Part shown: one piece after another, positions 1-11,011 of the stretch
Layout: every line of letters starts with the position of its first letter
Numbering within the stretch: position 1 is the stretch's first letter
Origin: Calliopum simillimum
Taxonomy: Eukaryota; Arthropoda; Insecta; Diptera; Lauxaniidae
Direction: 5' to 3'
DNA length: 64,000 nt
NCBI GenBank assembly: GCA_951812925.1
Contig: OX638368.1
Span: 150,398,492 to 150,462,491 of the forward strand
Made by a program: the position numbers and the translations under genes
The notes under the pieces: generated by a model
What the model saw: the letters and a program-made list of their open reading frames with translations, nothing else
What the model was told of the DNA's origin: nothing
The model's database searches: none

Positions 1-1070
1 TTAAAATTTTCAGGTATGGTAATTTCCACTGGGGAAGTTGCACCACCTGTAGAAAGAAGCGATCATTAGAATATTTTTATGAAATGATTTAAACTATTAT
101 AGACGCTCTCCAGCTCAAATTTTTCAAATTTGCAGTTGGGTTCTCAGTTTCTTGTAAAAGTTTACAGAGCTATTCTAATTGCTCAATATGGAGACCTCTC
201 ATTATTAGTTTTGCGGAAAAAGTTTTTCCTTTGCAAGTTATGGGCATGATTTTTGCAAAAAATGAATTTTCAAGATTTTTCAAAACATGGCAGTCATTTC
301 GTCAATAATCTTAGGATTTATATAGGAAAAATTGATTTTTCTGATCTACCTTGTATTTTCTAAGCAATGGAAGTTATATTCTCCTACTTTGAAATTTTTT
401 ATTTTTTTTTTTTTTTTGGCCGCCTAGTAGGTGTAAATAAAAGCACAAAATAAAGTAAAAAAATTGGCACGTGACCTTTTGGAAAAAAAACTCCTGCAGC
501 TCTCAAAACCGCAAAACAAGTCTTTTACAAAACGTTTGTTTTTTATCCACCTTTCTTTACAAAAAATATTAAAAAAATAAAAAAAGAACAATATTATTTT
601 GAAAAAATCAACTTTTAAGATTTTTCAGAAAAGAGTCGTCATTTTGTACATTTTCAAAATTTGGAAATGGAAATCTAAAAACATTTAAAATGCTAGACGA
701 ATCCAAAAACAAAAATTAAAATAATTTTTTTTTTTTGACAAAACGGTGGAACTTAGAAAAAAAACTGCATCGATTTTTCGCAAAACAACACTACTTAGAC
801 ACTCTGAAGTTCTATGCCCATAACTTGGAAAAAAAAATTTTTCCTCAAAACTAATAATGAGAGGTCTTCATAATGAGCACTTAGAATCTGTAAATTTTTA
901 TAAAAATCTGAGAACCCAATGCAAATTCCAAAAAATTTGAGCTGGAAAGCGTCTATAGTATAACCCAGTTTTTGGAAGAAAAAATTTCATAATGAACTTC
1001 GTCTAACAAGTTTTATCCAAAATGTTGTTACAGATGGGTGGCATTTCGAAAATACGTTTTTTAATTTTGG
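1..1070. repeat. Fold-back (long inverted repeat) element, truncated by window edge
   Basis: The stretch at about 100-250 reappears as its reverse complement at about 800-965. Shared blocks include CATTATTAGTTTTG, AAGTTATGGGCAT, TGGGTTCTCAG and TCCAGCTCAAATTTTT in the same order. Weaker similarity continues outward to position 1 on the left and to about 1050 on the right (the CACC...CTGTA block). The arms diverge by perhaps 20-25 percent and are separated by about 500 bases of A/T-rich sequence with poly-T runs. The left terminus lies outside the window, so terminal repeats and target duplication cannot be checked. It carries no plausible protein and is most likely an old fold-back or MITE-type DNA element. 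Confidence 0.7.
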
Positions 1071-2590
1071 ATAATGAGGACACATAACTTTCCAAGACAT
1101 AGCTGTGTACAATTTCTATTGTCGCAAATGTCAAAGTCCCTAAATCAATGATATGTTATTTTTTCACCTTAAAGAAAGGCATGTCAAATGTGCTAAATTG
1201 TCTGTTTTTATGTGGTCTTAAATGAAATTTTATGCAAATGATGCGTTGGCGTACTATGTCGATGTAACTACGTAATAAATGGGTTTGGCCACAATATTTT
1301 GCATACTTAACGTGCTTTAATGATTGTATTTTTATAGTTTTTTTTTATCTATAATTTTTATTTTTTAGGGATTTGCATAATTAGGTAAAAAAACATGAAA
1401 ACAGCAGTAATAAAATTTGTTTAAATCGTCAATTTGTGGTAGCGGTGATAAACTAGAAAGGCACAAAGGCATCATCATCTTTGCTATGTGGATGAAGTTA
1501 AGAAATTTTAATGTTGACCTTATAAGTATGTGTAAAATTTAATTTGTCATCTTACAATGCCTTAGAAAAAAATTAAATTTTTTTTGTTAATTTAATTGAC
1601 ATTTATTTAAATACGAATCATACGTTTTTAATTTAATAAAAAAATATTTGGTTAATTGCGGCCTTTAAAATTTGAAGATTTTTTTATTAATTGATTACAA
1701 TTGTGTCCAAGCTACCACCAATCTTCAGCTGTGTTAAAAGTGTAAAAAAGGAAGTCATAAAAACTAAAACTGTCACAAATGCCTGCATCTGCAGAGGCAA
1801 CACGTAGCGTCAGAACGTCACTTAATTGGAATCTTGTGACCACACTCTTCACGTACGTGCGCAGCAAGTGAATTTTTGGTTTTGTTACAGAAAATTAAAA
1901 AAAATAAAAATAAAAAAAATTTCTGATTCACAAAAATTAGATTAAAATCTATAGCAAATGAATGAATGAACTAATAATGAATGAATTTACCTGTTAACGA
2001 ATTTACTGTTTTTCGATGGAATTCATTTGAAATGTACATAGGTATTAACAGAATATCCCATTTTTTGGATTTACTTTTGATAAAATCTGGTGCATGATTC
2101 TTAAAATTGAATTTCATTTAAATTAAGTTAATTCATTAAAATCATTCATAAGTTTTAAGTCCTGGTTTTGCTCGTAAATGCCGGAAAGATGTTGTTCCTA
2201 GATAAAGCAACACAGCATCCTGTTTTGGAGTTATTTTCTTTAACATAGTAATGAATCTTTTCCTCACCACAATATTATCGGTCAAAATAATATATTAACT
2301 CTCGTACTCAAATAAAAATGTAAAAACATATCTGTGGCATTTTGACAAAACCACCTACATAACTCGAAATTGGCAATTAAAAAAACAGTTAGCCTAAACA
2401 CTAAAATTTTTTAAGACGGTTCAACAGGTAGATTCTACGATGGCTGTTCGTGCCAAAGACGTGCTTGACGTTGCTCCGTCCTATAGGAACCATGTTCTTT
2501 GGTTTAAGCCGGGGAAGTTTTCTAACATCTCCATATAAAGCTACGAATCGACTGTGCTTGCACGTTTTCTTTCACCGAACACTAACCTAT
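1071..2590. other. Non-coding AT-rich stretch
   Basis: I see no coding signal, RNA gene or clear repeat pair here. The part from about 1690 to 2340 is more complex in composition than the A/T-run-rich flanks. The last 140 bases (2450-2590) lie in an open frame that runs into the following retrotransposon, but that frame is flanking DNA and not part of the element. Confidence 0.6.
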
Positions 2591-2604
2591 ACACGGGTAA
2601 AAGT

Positions 2605-3265
2605 AGTAGTGACATTAGATATTAAGAATGCTTTCAACACAGCTGAGTGGAATGCAACAATAGATTCTCTTATAAATATGGAAGCTCCCACGTATCTAAT
2701 AAACATGATCAAGGGTTACTTTTCGGAAAGGATCCTCGTTTATGATTCAGATGATGGCCCAAAAACTTACACAGTGACAGCAGGAGTACTGCAAGGTTCA
2801 GTACTGGGCGCCACTCTATGGAATTGCATGTACAATGGGGTTTTTGGGGTTGAAAAACCAAGCGGAGTGGACATTATTGGGTATGCTGAAGATATTGTAA
2901 TTGTAGCAGTGGCTAAACACACCACTGAACTTGCAGAAAAGTGCAACACCACAATATTAAATGTTCAAGTATGGCTACAATCAATGAGCTTGCAACTGGC
3001 TGAGCACAAAACAGAAGCGGTACTTTTAAGTAGTAGGAAAAAGGTTGAATCGCTGGAAATTCGGGTTGGGGCGCATATTATAGTATCACGCCCCACAATT
3101 ACGTACTTGGGAGTCCTGCTGGACCACAGACTTAATTTTAGAGAGCATCTCATAACAGCTGGTAACAAGGCTGTACGCATGGGATCGGCTGTCGCAAGAC
3201 TTATGCCAAATATTGGTGGTCCAAAGTATGCAGCCAGGAAACTATTGGCTTCAGTTTCAAGTTAA
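2605..3265 (+). pseudogene. R1-like reverse transcriptase fragment (inactive)
   Basis: In life this domain copies element RNA into DNA at a nicked target. Visible RT motifs in order are VTLDIKNAFN (motif A, aspartate kept), GVLQGSVLGATLWN (the QGS block) and GYAEDIVIV, where the catalytic YADD has become YAED, so the first motif-C aspartate is glutamate. After these come TYLGVLLDHRLNFREHL and ARLMPNIGG, typical of the thumb side. The frame ends at a stop right after KLLASVSS. The open frame extends 5' to 2450, but the roughly 50 residues before VVTLD resemble no RT and lie outside the 5' target duplication. Palm and fingers upstream of motif A are absent because of the 5' truncation. Not functional. 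Confidence 0.8.
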
Positions 3266-3287
3266 TTATGATGTATGATGTATGAGT

Positions 3288-3858
3288 TTGCTGTGCTTTC
3301 CGAACAGTGTCTGAAGTAGCTTCAAATGTGATTGCGGGTCGACTTCCGGTTGACTTGGAAGCAAAAAGATCGGCGGCATTACGTGACCTGCGTCGGCAGA
3401 ATTGCTTTGACCGAGATCGCGTAGCAGCAGTAGACTTAGAACTATTCACACAGTGGCAACAAAGATGGCAAGAATCAACAAAAGGGCGGTGGACTTACAA
3501 TCTGATCCCTCTGATTGAAATGTGGCTCAAGCGCAAACATGGAGAGCCAAATTACTACCTCACTCAGTTTCTTACTGGACATGGCTGTTTCAGAGAGTAT
3601 TTATACAAGTACAAGCACGTGAACGATCCTTTTTGCATGTTTTGTGAAGAAGCTGTAGAAAACGCCAACCCCGTATTAACAAGGTGCGTAAGGTTCAATG
3701 CGGCCAGACAAGTACTAAAGAATATAACGGGTGAAGAGGTTACTTGTACCAGTATTGTTCGACACATGCTGCTGGGCAAGGACTCCTGGGATCAAATTAA
3801 TTACGTCATATCAACGATTATGCAGCAACTGAGACGAGATGAGCAACTCAACAGATAA
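3288..3858 (+). pseudogene. R1-like ORF2 C-terminal region with degraded zinc knuckle
   Basis: The reading frame resumes with CAFRTVSEVASNVIAG, which in R1-type proteins follows the RT by several tens of residues. The missing connector and the stop at 3263-3265 suggest a deletion of roughly 100 bases, with a small ATGATGT repeat at the join. KGRWTYNLIPLIEMWLKRKHG, then LTQFLTGHGCFREYL, then CMFCEEAVENANPVLTRC follow. The last should be a C-x2-C...H-x4-C zinc knuckle, but the histidine position reads proline. Residues ahead of the first ATG (3307) are included because they match the family. It has no independent start and is a relic of the same insertion as the RT fragment just upstream. Confidence 0.75.
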
Positions 3859-4251
3859 GACAGCAACAACAGAAATTAAGAATTAGAGCCAAATTGCTCT
3901 AGCCCTGCCTAGCGAAGAAATGCCCTGATTGGCGGTACCGCTTGGCACTAAAAGGGCAGTGACACAAAATGAAGTTAGGGTTTAACATCGTAGGCATACT
4001 GAACATGTATTTATATGCATTTGTTTGTGTAGAACTGAGTACCATTTTCTATACAAACTTATGTACATATCTACATTGCATGTACTCTGTACATGTTTTG
4101 CGAGCCGGCATATTAAGATTAATATCCGTGCGTTGGTCCCGAATGTGGTAAAACAGTAATCAGTATGAATCGTGTATGCTGCTTAGCAGTATCTTTCGAA
4201 GATTCCCCCTTCAATAGTTAAAAAAAAAAAAAAAAAAACACGGGTAAAAGT

Positions 4252-7200
4252 GAGTGTTATAACTTTTACTCCACTCAAGTAGAAAAAAGATTAAAGTAAT
4301 AAACACTAAATTTTAAAAATAAATAAAATATTTGATGGTTACGTTAAGTAATATTTACAAATTAAATAAAGTAAAATATAAAAGTAATATTTACTCTAAA
4401 TTCTTATATGTACTATAGAGTAAATTATCGTTGCTTTAACCCTAGCACGACGAAAGTCAAAATTATCTACTTTTCATGAGGCGAAGAAAAACAAAATTAC
4501 TTAGAAAAGAAAAGTTTATGTTTTAACGAAAGTTTCCTTTTATTTTTTATAATCCATATATATTATGTAAGAATATTTAATTCTAAAGAGTTTAAGACTA
4601 ATTAGAAAAAATTTATGGACCAAAAATGACAAAAAATCTTTAAAATTTGAGATTTGACGTATTGTTTCAAATTTTCTCCCTCCAATTTTTCATACAAATA
4701 TTAAAAACTAAAAACGGGCTTAGATGAAGTTTTGATCAATCTACCAAAATCGCTTGTTATCTTCATTTTGCCGAAATGTGACTTAGTTGAACTAGAATAG
4801 GCCAATGTTATGCTTTAAGGCAGAAAAATGTGTAACCATTCCTTTACTTTAGAATTCTCTGTAAAATTGTTATTATTATGGAATCAAACTCATAAAAATA
4901 AATAGAATAAAAGAAAAATCTATTTCAAACAAATTACATATAACAAGCAAACAAAATACTCCTTTCTGTAAAAGAAGATCTAAATTAAATAGAAAAACCA
5001 AATCAATAGTTAACACCCAAAGTGAGGCAATTCTTCAGAGACACAACCTTATTTGTACAACAAATTTATGCCAATTTCAATGAAGCAATTCACACCTTTT
5101 TCTGTCACAGCTCGAGCACCATATATCTAAGTATCTCTCCATCCTCCGTATGCTCTGTTTAAAGTTACTCCAAATACCAAAAGAAAAACACGAGAAAAGG
5201 AACAACAATTGAAATCCAACAATTGCATGTTTTTGGTGCTAAATAACAAATTCGCACATCAAACAAAAGACAAAGACTCTATCAGCGGAGATATGAAAAA
5301 AAAAAAAATACCCATACACAAAGATATAGATACGAGATACAAGAACAACAGCAAAAAGATATAGAATGGTGACAATGAAAAAGGCAAAATTGAACAACCC
5401 CCCTTAGCAACCTTCCTTTTTTTTCTTTTTTCCTCTTGCCTGCTGTTAGGCGATGGAATTCACTTATTGTCACCTTAGACTCACTCGCAGGCAAAAGGTG
5501 CTAAATAAGTTACTACTCCTGTGGAACCCCATTTGGTATCTCTCGATTTTATTTATTTTTTGTTTGTTTCTTCCTCTTATTGTTTTTCTTTTTGTTAAGA
5601 CTTGCGTGCCTGAAATCTAAATATCTTAATCCGCAAAAATATTTTGCAATTTGCACGCAGACGACGATACGAGAGTTTCGGGATCAGGCAACAAAGTGAA
5701 GTGACAACGACTTGGGCACCAACAACCAGTGGTGGTGTTGACGATGCCGAGTCGAACGCACCGCCGCCCTTAACGTATGTTTGTTAGTGAGCTTTTTGAT
5801 AGAATTGCCGATTAGAAGTCCATAAACCGACAAAAACATGACATCTTATCCCAAGATGCAGATACTACACACACACACTGGGTAGACATACATATACAGC
5901 GGATGATGACGCGCAGACGCTGAATATATCGCATCAACAGTATAGCGATGTGAAGACTAAATGGTTGGACAGGACAGGACAGCTATGTTAAATTCCGTTG
6001 TGGGAATTGTGCTTGTTGCTGATGCTGGGATTAATGTTGAAAGCCCAGTATAAAGAGAGCATTTCATGCCAAAGTTGTTAAAAACAAAGCTCTGTCTGCT
6101 CCAAAATTCGTTACAAATTCGCGCACAAAAACGCATTTAACAGCAGCAACAGCACCGGTAGCTCGTTAGTTGAGTTTTTTTTAAGAATATCCAAAATAAA
6201 AAAAAAAATCAATCACTTTTTTGTCACAAGAACAGCGATTATAAATACACAGAAAAAAAAATTTAACTAAACATACTCTCCGAAACCGAAACAAACGCAC
6301 TAGTTTAAGAGTAGTCCATTGACTAGTCCGCCACCAACAAGTACTAGACCGACTCAATCCTTTTTGCATAGAAGCACTGCTCTTTTTTGTGTGTTGTTGT
6401 CCTACGAAATTTCAATTGGCCCCTTGTGCATTAGCAGTTAGTTTAAAGTAGTCCTATAATAATATTTGTTTTTTTGATTTGGATTTATATTTTCTTAAAA
6501 CAAATTAAATAAAGTTAAATTACATTCACAACAGCATTAACAAAAATGAATTTATTATTTAATTTTTTTTTTTCCATAATTTATTTTGACACACAATCCA
6601 CTTGAAAACAAAATATTTCAAAAGGAAAAAACGAAAATTGTAATTTGTTTTCGTCACGCTTCAAATTTATTCGCCCTTACATACTACAAACTGATACCAA
6701 ACTGGCCCCACTGCATCCTTTTTTCACTAGCTTCGGGCTAGTACTAACCTTGAACGAGTATTTTTTTAGCCGCCAAGCGCATGAGTGTAAGTCACATGAC
6801 ATTACAGGACGTAAAAGACCAAAAATCAAATGGAAAAGATCGTTGGGAGAATTTTTCCCAACACTAGCCCCAAGAGTTACTGAAAAACGGTTTATGATCG
6901 AGTTAAATTGGGGCACCATATAAAATTTGGTCCATTTCAGAGAATATTTGATGCATCCCAAAGAATATTAAAAACGGAAAAGTGGTCCTGAATATGGAAA
7001 ATTTTTTGTTTTAAAATTTGACTGTCTTATATTTATAGATCAGAAAACGGAAGTGGATAGTAAACATTTAGCCAAAAGGAGAAATATTTTGATATAGGTA
7101 ACCCATAGTGTTGAAATCATGTAACTATCATCGAATGTCCAATTCGCAGACTCTCTGGGGCTTTAAGAAAAACAGTTGACTTGGCATAAGCTAAGGTGTG

Positions 7201-7835
7201 ACATCGCCAAGAAATCCAGAACATCAAAAACCTGAGACATTTCTTGTGGGTGAAAATTGCATGGCCAACGATCGCCCGCATTCTAGTGAACCTAGATAGC
7301 GCACAATGGTCTATGAGAGCGCTACCCGGTCATAAGTCTGAAAATTTATGTGTCCAAAATAATAATATTATTGTATAAATCTTAAGTAAAATATCTAGTT
7401 AACATAATTCAAGTACAAAAAAAGCAAAGTTATATGTACATATTACTACATATTTACTATATATTTATCTCTGTGTTTTCGCATCTTGAAATTGACGAAT
7501 TCAGAAAATGTTAACTTCTTCCAAAAATCCCTTAAGAAATGTTAAAGTTCAAACAAATATATCTAAAATCTTACTGTCAGTTTTATATGTTCTATTTAAT
7601 TAAGGTTTGCATTTTTAGATATTCCTCAGTATAAAGAGGAAATCCGGATTACCTAAAAAAATGCTTTATTTTAGTTCCCAAATTAACGAATTTTCCACTC
7701 TGTGGATTACAAATAAAAGTTCTCTCAAGGTTCTATGCAACTATCAGCTACGCCACACACACCGCATTCTGGAGTATAATGAGTTTTCTTCAGAGATTTT
7801 TTTTTGCAACGCTCCAGTTTAGATAAACTAATAAT
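4252..7835. other. Non-coding stretch, part of it complex and possibly regulatory
   Basis: No exon-like ORF is convincing. 4252-5000 is A/T-rich. 5000-6500 is less A/T-run dominated, with CAACAGCAGCAACAGC-like blocks and a solitary TATAAAG at 6049-6055. No initiator motif sits at the expected 25-30 bases downstream, so I do not call a promoter. 6500-7800 again shows nothing specific. The short open frames around 5.3, 6.2 and 6.7 kb are low-complexity and mutually overlapping. Confidence 0.5.
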
Positions 7836-8160
7836 AGCAAAGCTATTTGAAGTACAGCAAATTCGATATCTCAGATAGTATTGGTAGCTTCTAGCAATTT
7901 GTTAAACATTAGCATGATCAGGTCAAGGACCTGCCCACCTACCATATGGTCTATTATTTTAAATACCTTTGTGAATATTTGAAATACAACAATAATTTCT
8001 GATATCTGAAATAAAATTTAAAGTTTGCACGATCGGATCAAGGAAAACCCACCTCCCATATAGCCCAAAATTTGTAATCGCCATAGCTTCAGTAATAGTT
8101 AAAGACAACAATAATATTTGATATCTATAATATAACTAGTAGCATCTATTTAAAAATGTG
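7836..8160. repeat. Degenerate tandem repeat, unit about 120-150 bp
   Basis: Two full copies and a partial third of one unit follow each other. The landmarks are ACAACAATAAT.., GATATCT, a GCA(C/T)GATC.GGTCAAGGA block and CCCACCTCCCATAT, at roughly 7836-7982, 7983-8100 and 8101-8160. Copies are strongly diverged with small indels, so this is an old array with no coding content. Confidence 0.6.
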
Positions 8161-8520
8161 ATCGATTTATATTCTGAAATTGTCCGCCACTTTGCTTTCG
8201 AAAAATTTTATCCAAAATTTGGAATCAGCGAGCTAAAAAGCGTTCTAGCCACAATTTTTTCGTGATATAATCATTCTTTAAGGAAATTATCCACCATTTT
8301 GAATCCGCTATTTTGTTTTGAAAATAGTTGATCACAATTTCAGAATCAGAGACCGCAAAACCCATCCTAGCTATAATTTTGTAATGATATAATCATATTT
8401 TGACAAAATTGTCCATCATTTTGGATCCACCATATTGTTTTCAAAAAATTTGATCGGAATAAGCTACCTCCAAGCCCCCGCTCCACCTAGTAGCAATTTT
8501 GTCGTGATATAATCATTTTT
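8160..8520. repeat. Degenerate tandem repeat, unit about 105-125 bp
   Basis: Three copies carry the ordered landmarks AAATTGTCCGCCA-TTTTG (starts near 8177, 8283 and 8404), a TTTTGTTTTCAAAAA-like block, TGATC, and TTTTGT(C/A)(G/A)TGATATAATCAT. It is distinct from the preceding array but directly abuts it. The third copy ends at about 8520 before a change in composition. No protein is encoded. Confidence 0.7.
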
Positions 8521-10146
8521 TCATAGGCACGTAACACTTCCTTTCCTTTTTCCTCTGAGGTAAATCCTTTTTTCGAACACTTCCAACTTTTCTTTCCGTA
8601 GCTAATCGTTCACTAAAGTTTTTAAGTAAGCAAGCTACCTTGGATTTTGCAATATTTATAATTAATGCAATGTTTTTGTGAGACAAATGTGGAAAATCGT
8701 GTTTTTTGCGCACAATTAAATGTAGCACATTTTCTTTTGAAAAAATTCTAAAAAACCAATGTTGAAGAAATGTAAGACAAAGAATTCTACTACAATTACG
8801 ATCTGTTACATTTGCTTACTGTAACATTTAACGCGACACTCTTTGTTTACTGCGACTACTTTTTTTCGAGTACATACCTTATCTTTTTTGCAATATATTT
8901 CCCTACTAAAGAAAACAAAGCAATTAATAAATCTCGTTATTGGAATTAATCCAATCTAATTCAATGGTATCTAAAATCCCGGCAACTATAAAATTCCCCG
9001 TCAAGCAGACCTATTTTCTTCATGAGGGTTGAAATATTTTCTCGACACCCGTAATACGGATATCGAAAATAATAATTTTTATTAAAACTGAAACATTCAG
9101 CTTCACAAAATTATAAAAAAATGCTCGCTGTGTACAATTGAATGACATTGAATTGGATTAAAACCGGCAGCCAGACTAACTGGCAGCTATCAGTCCTCTA
9201 CCCTTCAATACAGTAGGTAGGATATAAAAAACAAAGCAAAATTTCCACATTAACCATTAGGTGAAGAGTGTCACCAAAAGCAAAGTGTAAATCCGAGTAC
9301 CAGCCGCGTTTAAAACCACAGTCAGTTCATTGGCCGCAAGCTTACTCTCCTTACGTTCGCACTTCTCTGCCATTCATTCGCATGCGTGTTGTTCTTCTTG
9401 TCATCATATGGGTAATGTGAATGCGAAAATAAATGCGCAACGCAGTTAATCTGTGCGCATGAAACGACCCAAGCAACTAGCCATCTTGCTCAAGTCCTGT
9501 CTCAAGACTTGGCTTAAATGCTGCAGCACAACCGGACATTGCCAAGTTTTATACACTTCTTCTTGGCTAACGTCATACTGTCTGGCTGGTTATACTTAGT
9601 ATCTATACTTAAGCGTATACGTACATGTAATATAAGAAGAATAAGAATAAGCAGTAGTTTAACAAATAGACAGCAAGTCAGACAGACGAACATATGAACA
9701 CATGTTTGTATGTATGGTATGTGATCACAGGAAGGATCACAGTTCGTCTCGCACTCTGAGTGATGGAAAGTGACGCGTTCATGTTTTGTGTCACTTTATG
9801 CTGTGTGTTGATGTATTGTGACAAAGAGTTGTGCTACGTTTTGTTGTAGGTATCTAGTGTGCTCGTTGTTGTTGTTATTGTCATTTTTACTACAAGTTTT
9901 TGTCTGCAATTTGTTGGATTTAAAAATAGTTTTGTTCGATTGTTTTTAAATCAAGATATGGAACTTCAGAACAACATAGGAATATTGACTCTAAAACTAA
10001 AAACGATGTAGTTATATCCATTGTTTTTTTTTTTTTTTAAATTCGTTTAAAATGCTTCGTTGAGCAAAAACTAAGTCGCTAATCAACCCATCTTTAAAAC
10101 CCCTAAAAAGTTCTTCACTTCTGCAGGAACTTGATATGCCTTCAAA
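8521..10146. other. Non-coding stretch, complex between about 9150 and 9900
   Basis: There is no exon, RNA gene or repeat pair that I can support. 9150-9900 has mixed composition with TGTTGTTG and GCGCA-containing words typical of fly unique non-coding DNA. A TCAGTT initiator-like hexamer at 9321-9326 has no TATA box at a sensible distance. I do not call a promoter. Confidence 0.5.
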
Positions 10147-11010
10147 ATGGTAGCAAATGCTTTTGGAAGTTTATCAAAGATTGAAAAATCAGACGTCTGC
10201 GTCTATTCCAGACGGTATATCAGCCCATGTGCTCATCTAATCTTTTTAATATTTCATATACTTGCGGTAAATATCTTTCGTGTTGAAAGATCACAAATGT
10301 TCAGCTTGTCCCCAAATAAGGCGAGGAGTCGTAGCAAATACCGCCCCATTGAAATATACCCTGCGCTATCCAAAGTAATGGAAGACGTAATTAACTTCCA
10401 TCTTGTAAACTATCATCTGGAGAACAACAAATTTCTTAGTGATAGCCAATATGGTTTTGTTCTACCAAAGACCTGATGGCGTCCTCACTAAGAAATGGAA
10501 TCAATGTATACATATTTTTGGTAAAAGTAAGGTTGTGGCTCTGAATATTTGCAATGCATTCAGTCGAGTTTGCTATATTGCTGTCATATCCAAACTTCTT
10601 GCTTTTGGTGTTGATAGGTCACTTGTTCAATGGATTTCAAATTTCATTCATGATCGTTATATTTGTATTGTGTTTGTGAAGAACATTCTATTAATGCCAG
10701 AGAACCACAAGGATCTATTTTATCCCCTAAAATGTTTTTATTTTTTATCAATGACTTTCTGTCTTTGACCGTTTATACAACCCATTCTTTTGCAGGCAAT
10801 AGAAACATTTATCATTCATATTTCTTCAAAAATCGTTCAGATCCCATCCAAATATATGAAAGTAAGAGGCGAATAATAAATGACACTCTTATTGATGATC
10901 TAAAAAAATATCAGATGGAATAAAACTTACACATGTGGGATGGGGCTTCAAAAACCTCTATGGAACTGATCGACAGAATCCAACAAGTTATGATAAAAAC
11001 GAGTACCCCA
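10147..11010 (+). pseudogene. Shattered non-LTR retrotransposon reverse transcriptase (jockey/CR1-like)
   Basis: Similarity is spread over four blocks in shifting frames. First is YRPIEIYPALSKVMED...LSDSQYGF (to 10476). Second is KSKVVALNICNAFSRV...LLAFGVDRSLVQWISNFI (10478-10680), where motif A has lost its catalytic Asp (LNI for LDI). Third is EPQGSILSPKMFLFFINDF...HSFAGN (about 10685-10800), where the FADD box reads FAGN, so both motif-C aspartates are gone. Fourth is WDGASKTSMELIDRIQQ (about 10936-10990), the thumb-region signature. At least three frameshifts and the lost catalytic residues make it an old, inactive relic. The part before about 10300 does not look like RT. Termini and target duplications could not be identified. 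Confidence 0.75.
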
Positions 11011-11011
11011 T

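Larger units (their letters stand above)
2605..4237 (+). mobile_element. 5'-truncated R1-like non-LTR retrotransposon with poly(A) tail and 14-bp target duplication
   Basis: The element starts inside the reverse transcriptase, at the codons for VVTLDIKNAF. It runs through the C-terminal zinc-knuckle region and a roughly 360-base 3' UTR and ends in about 18 A residues. The 14-mer ACACGGGTAAAAGT lies immediately before the first RT codons (2591-2604) and again directly after the A-run (4238-4251). This is what target-primed reverse transcription with 5' truncation leaves behind. The order RT then CCHC-like region with no RNase H, and the motif LTQFLTGHGCFREYL, fit the R1 clade as I know it. The coding part is degenerate (separate entries). 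Clade assignment is from recalled motifs. Confidence 0.8.

Noticed and set aside
2450..2604. N-terminal part of the apparent 271-residue RT ORF
   Set aside because: It lies upstream of the target duplication and shows no RT similarity, so it is flanking DNA read in frame by chance.
6049..6055. TATAAAG as a core promoter
   Set aside because: No initiator or downstream element at the right distance and no ORF downstream. One such heptamer is expected by chance in AT-rich DNA.
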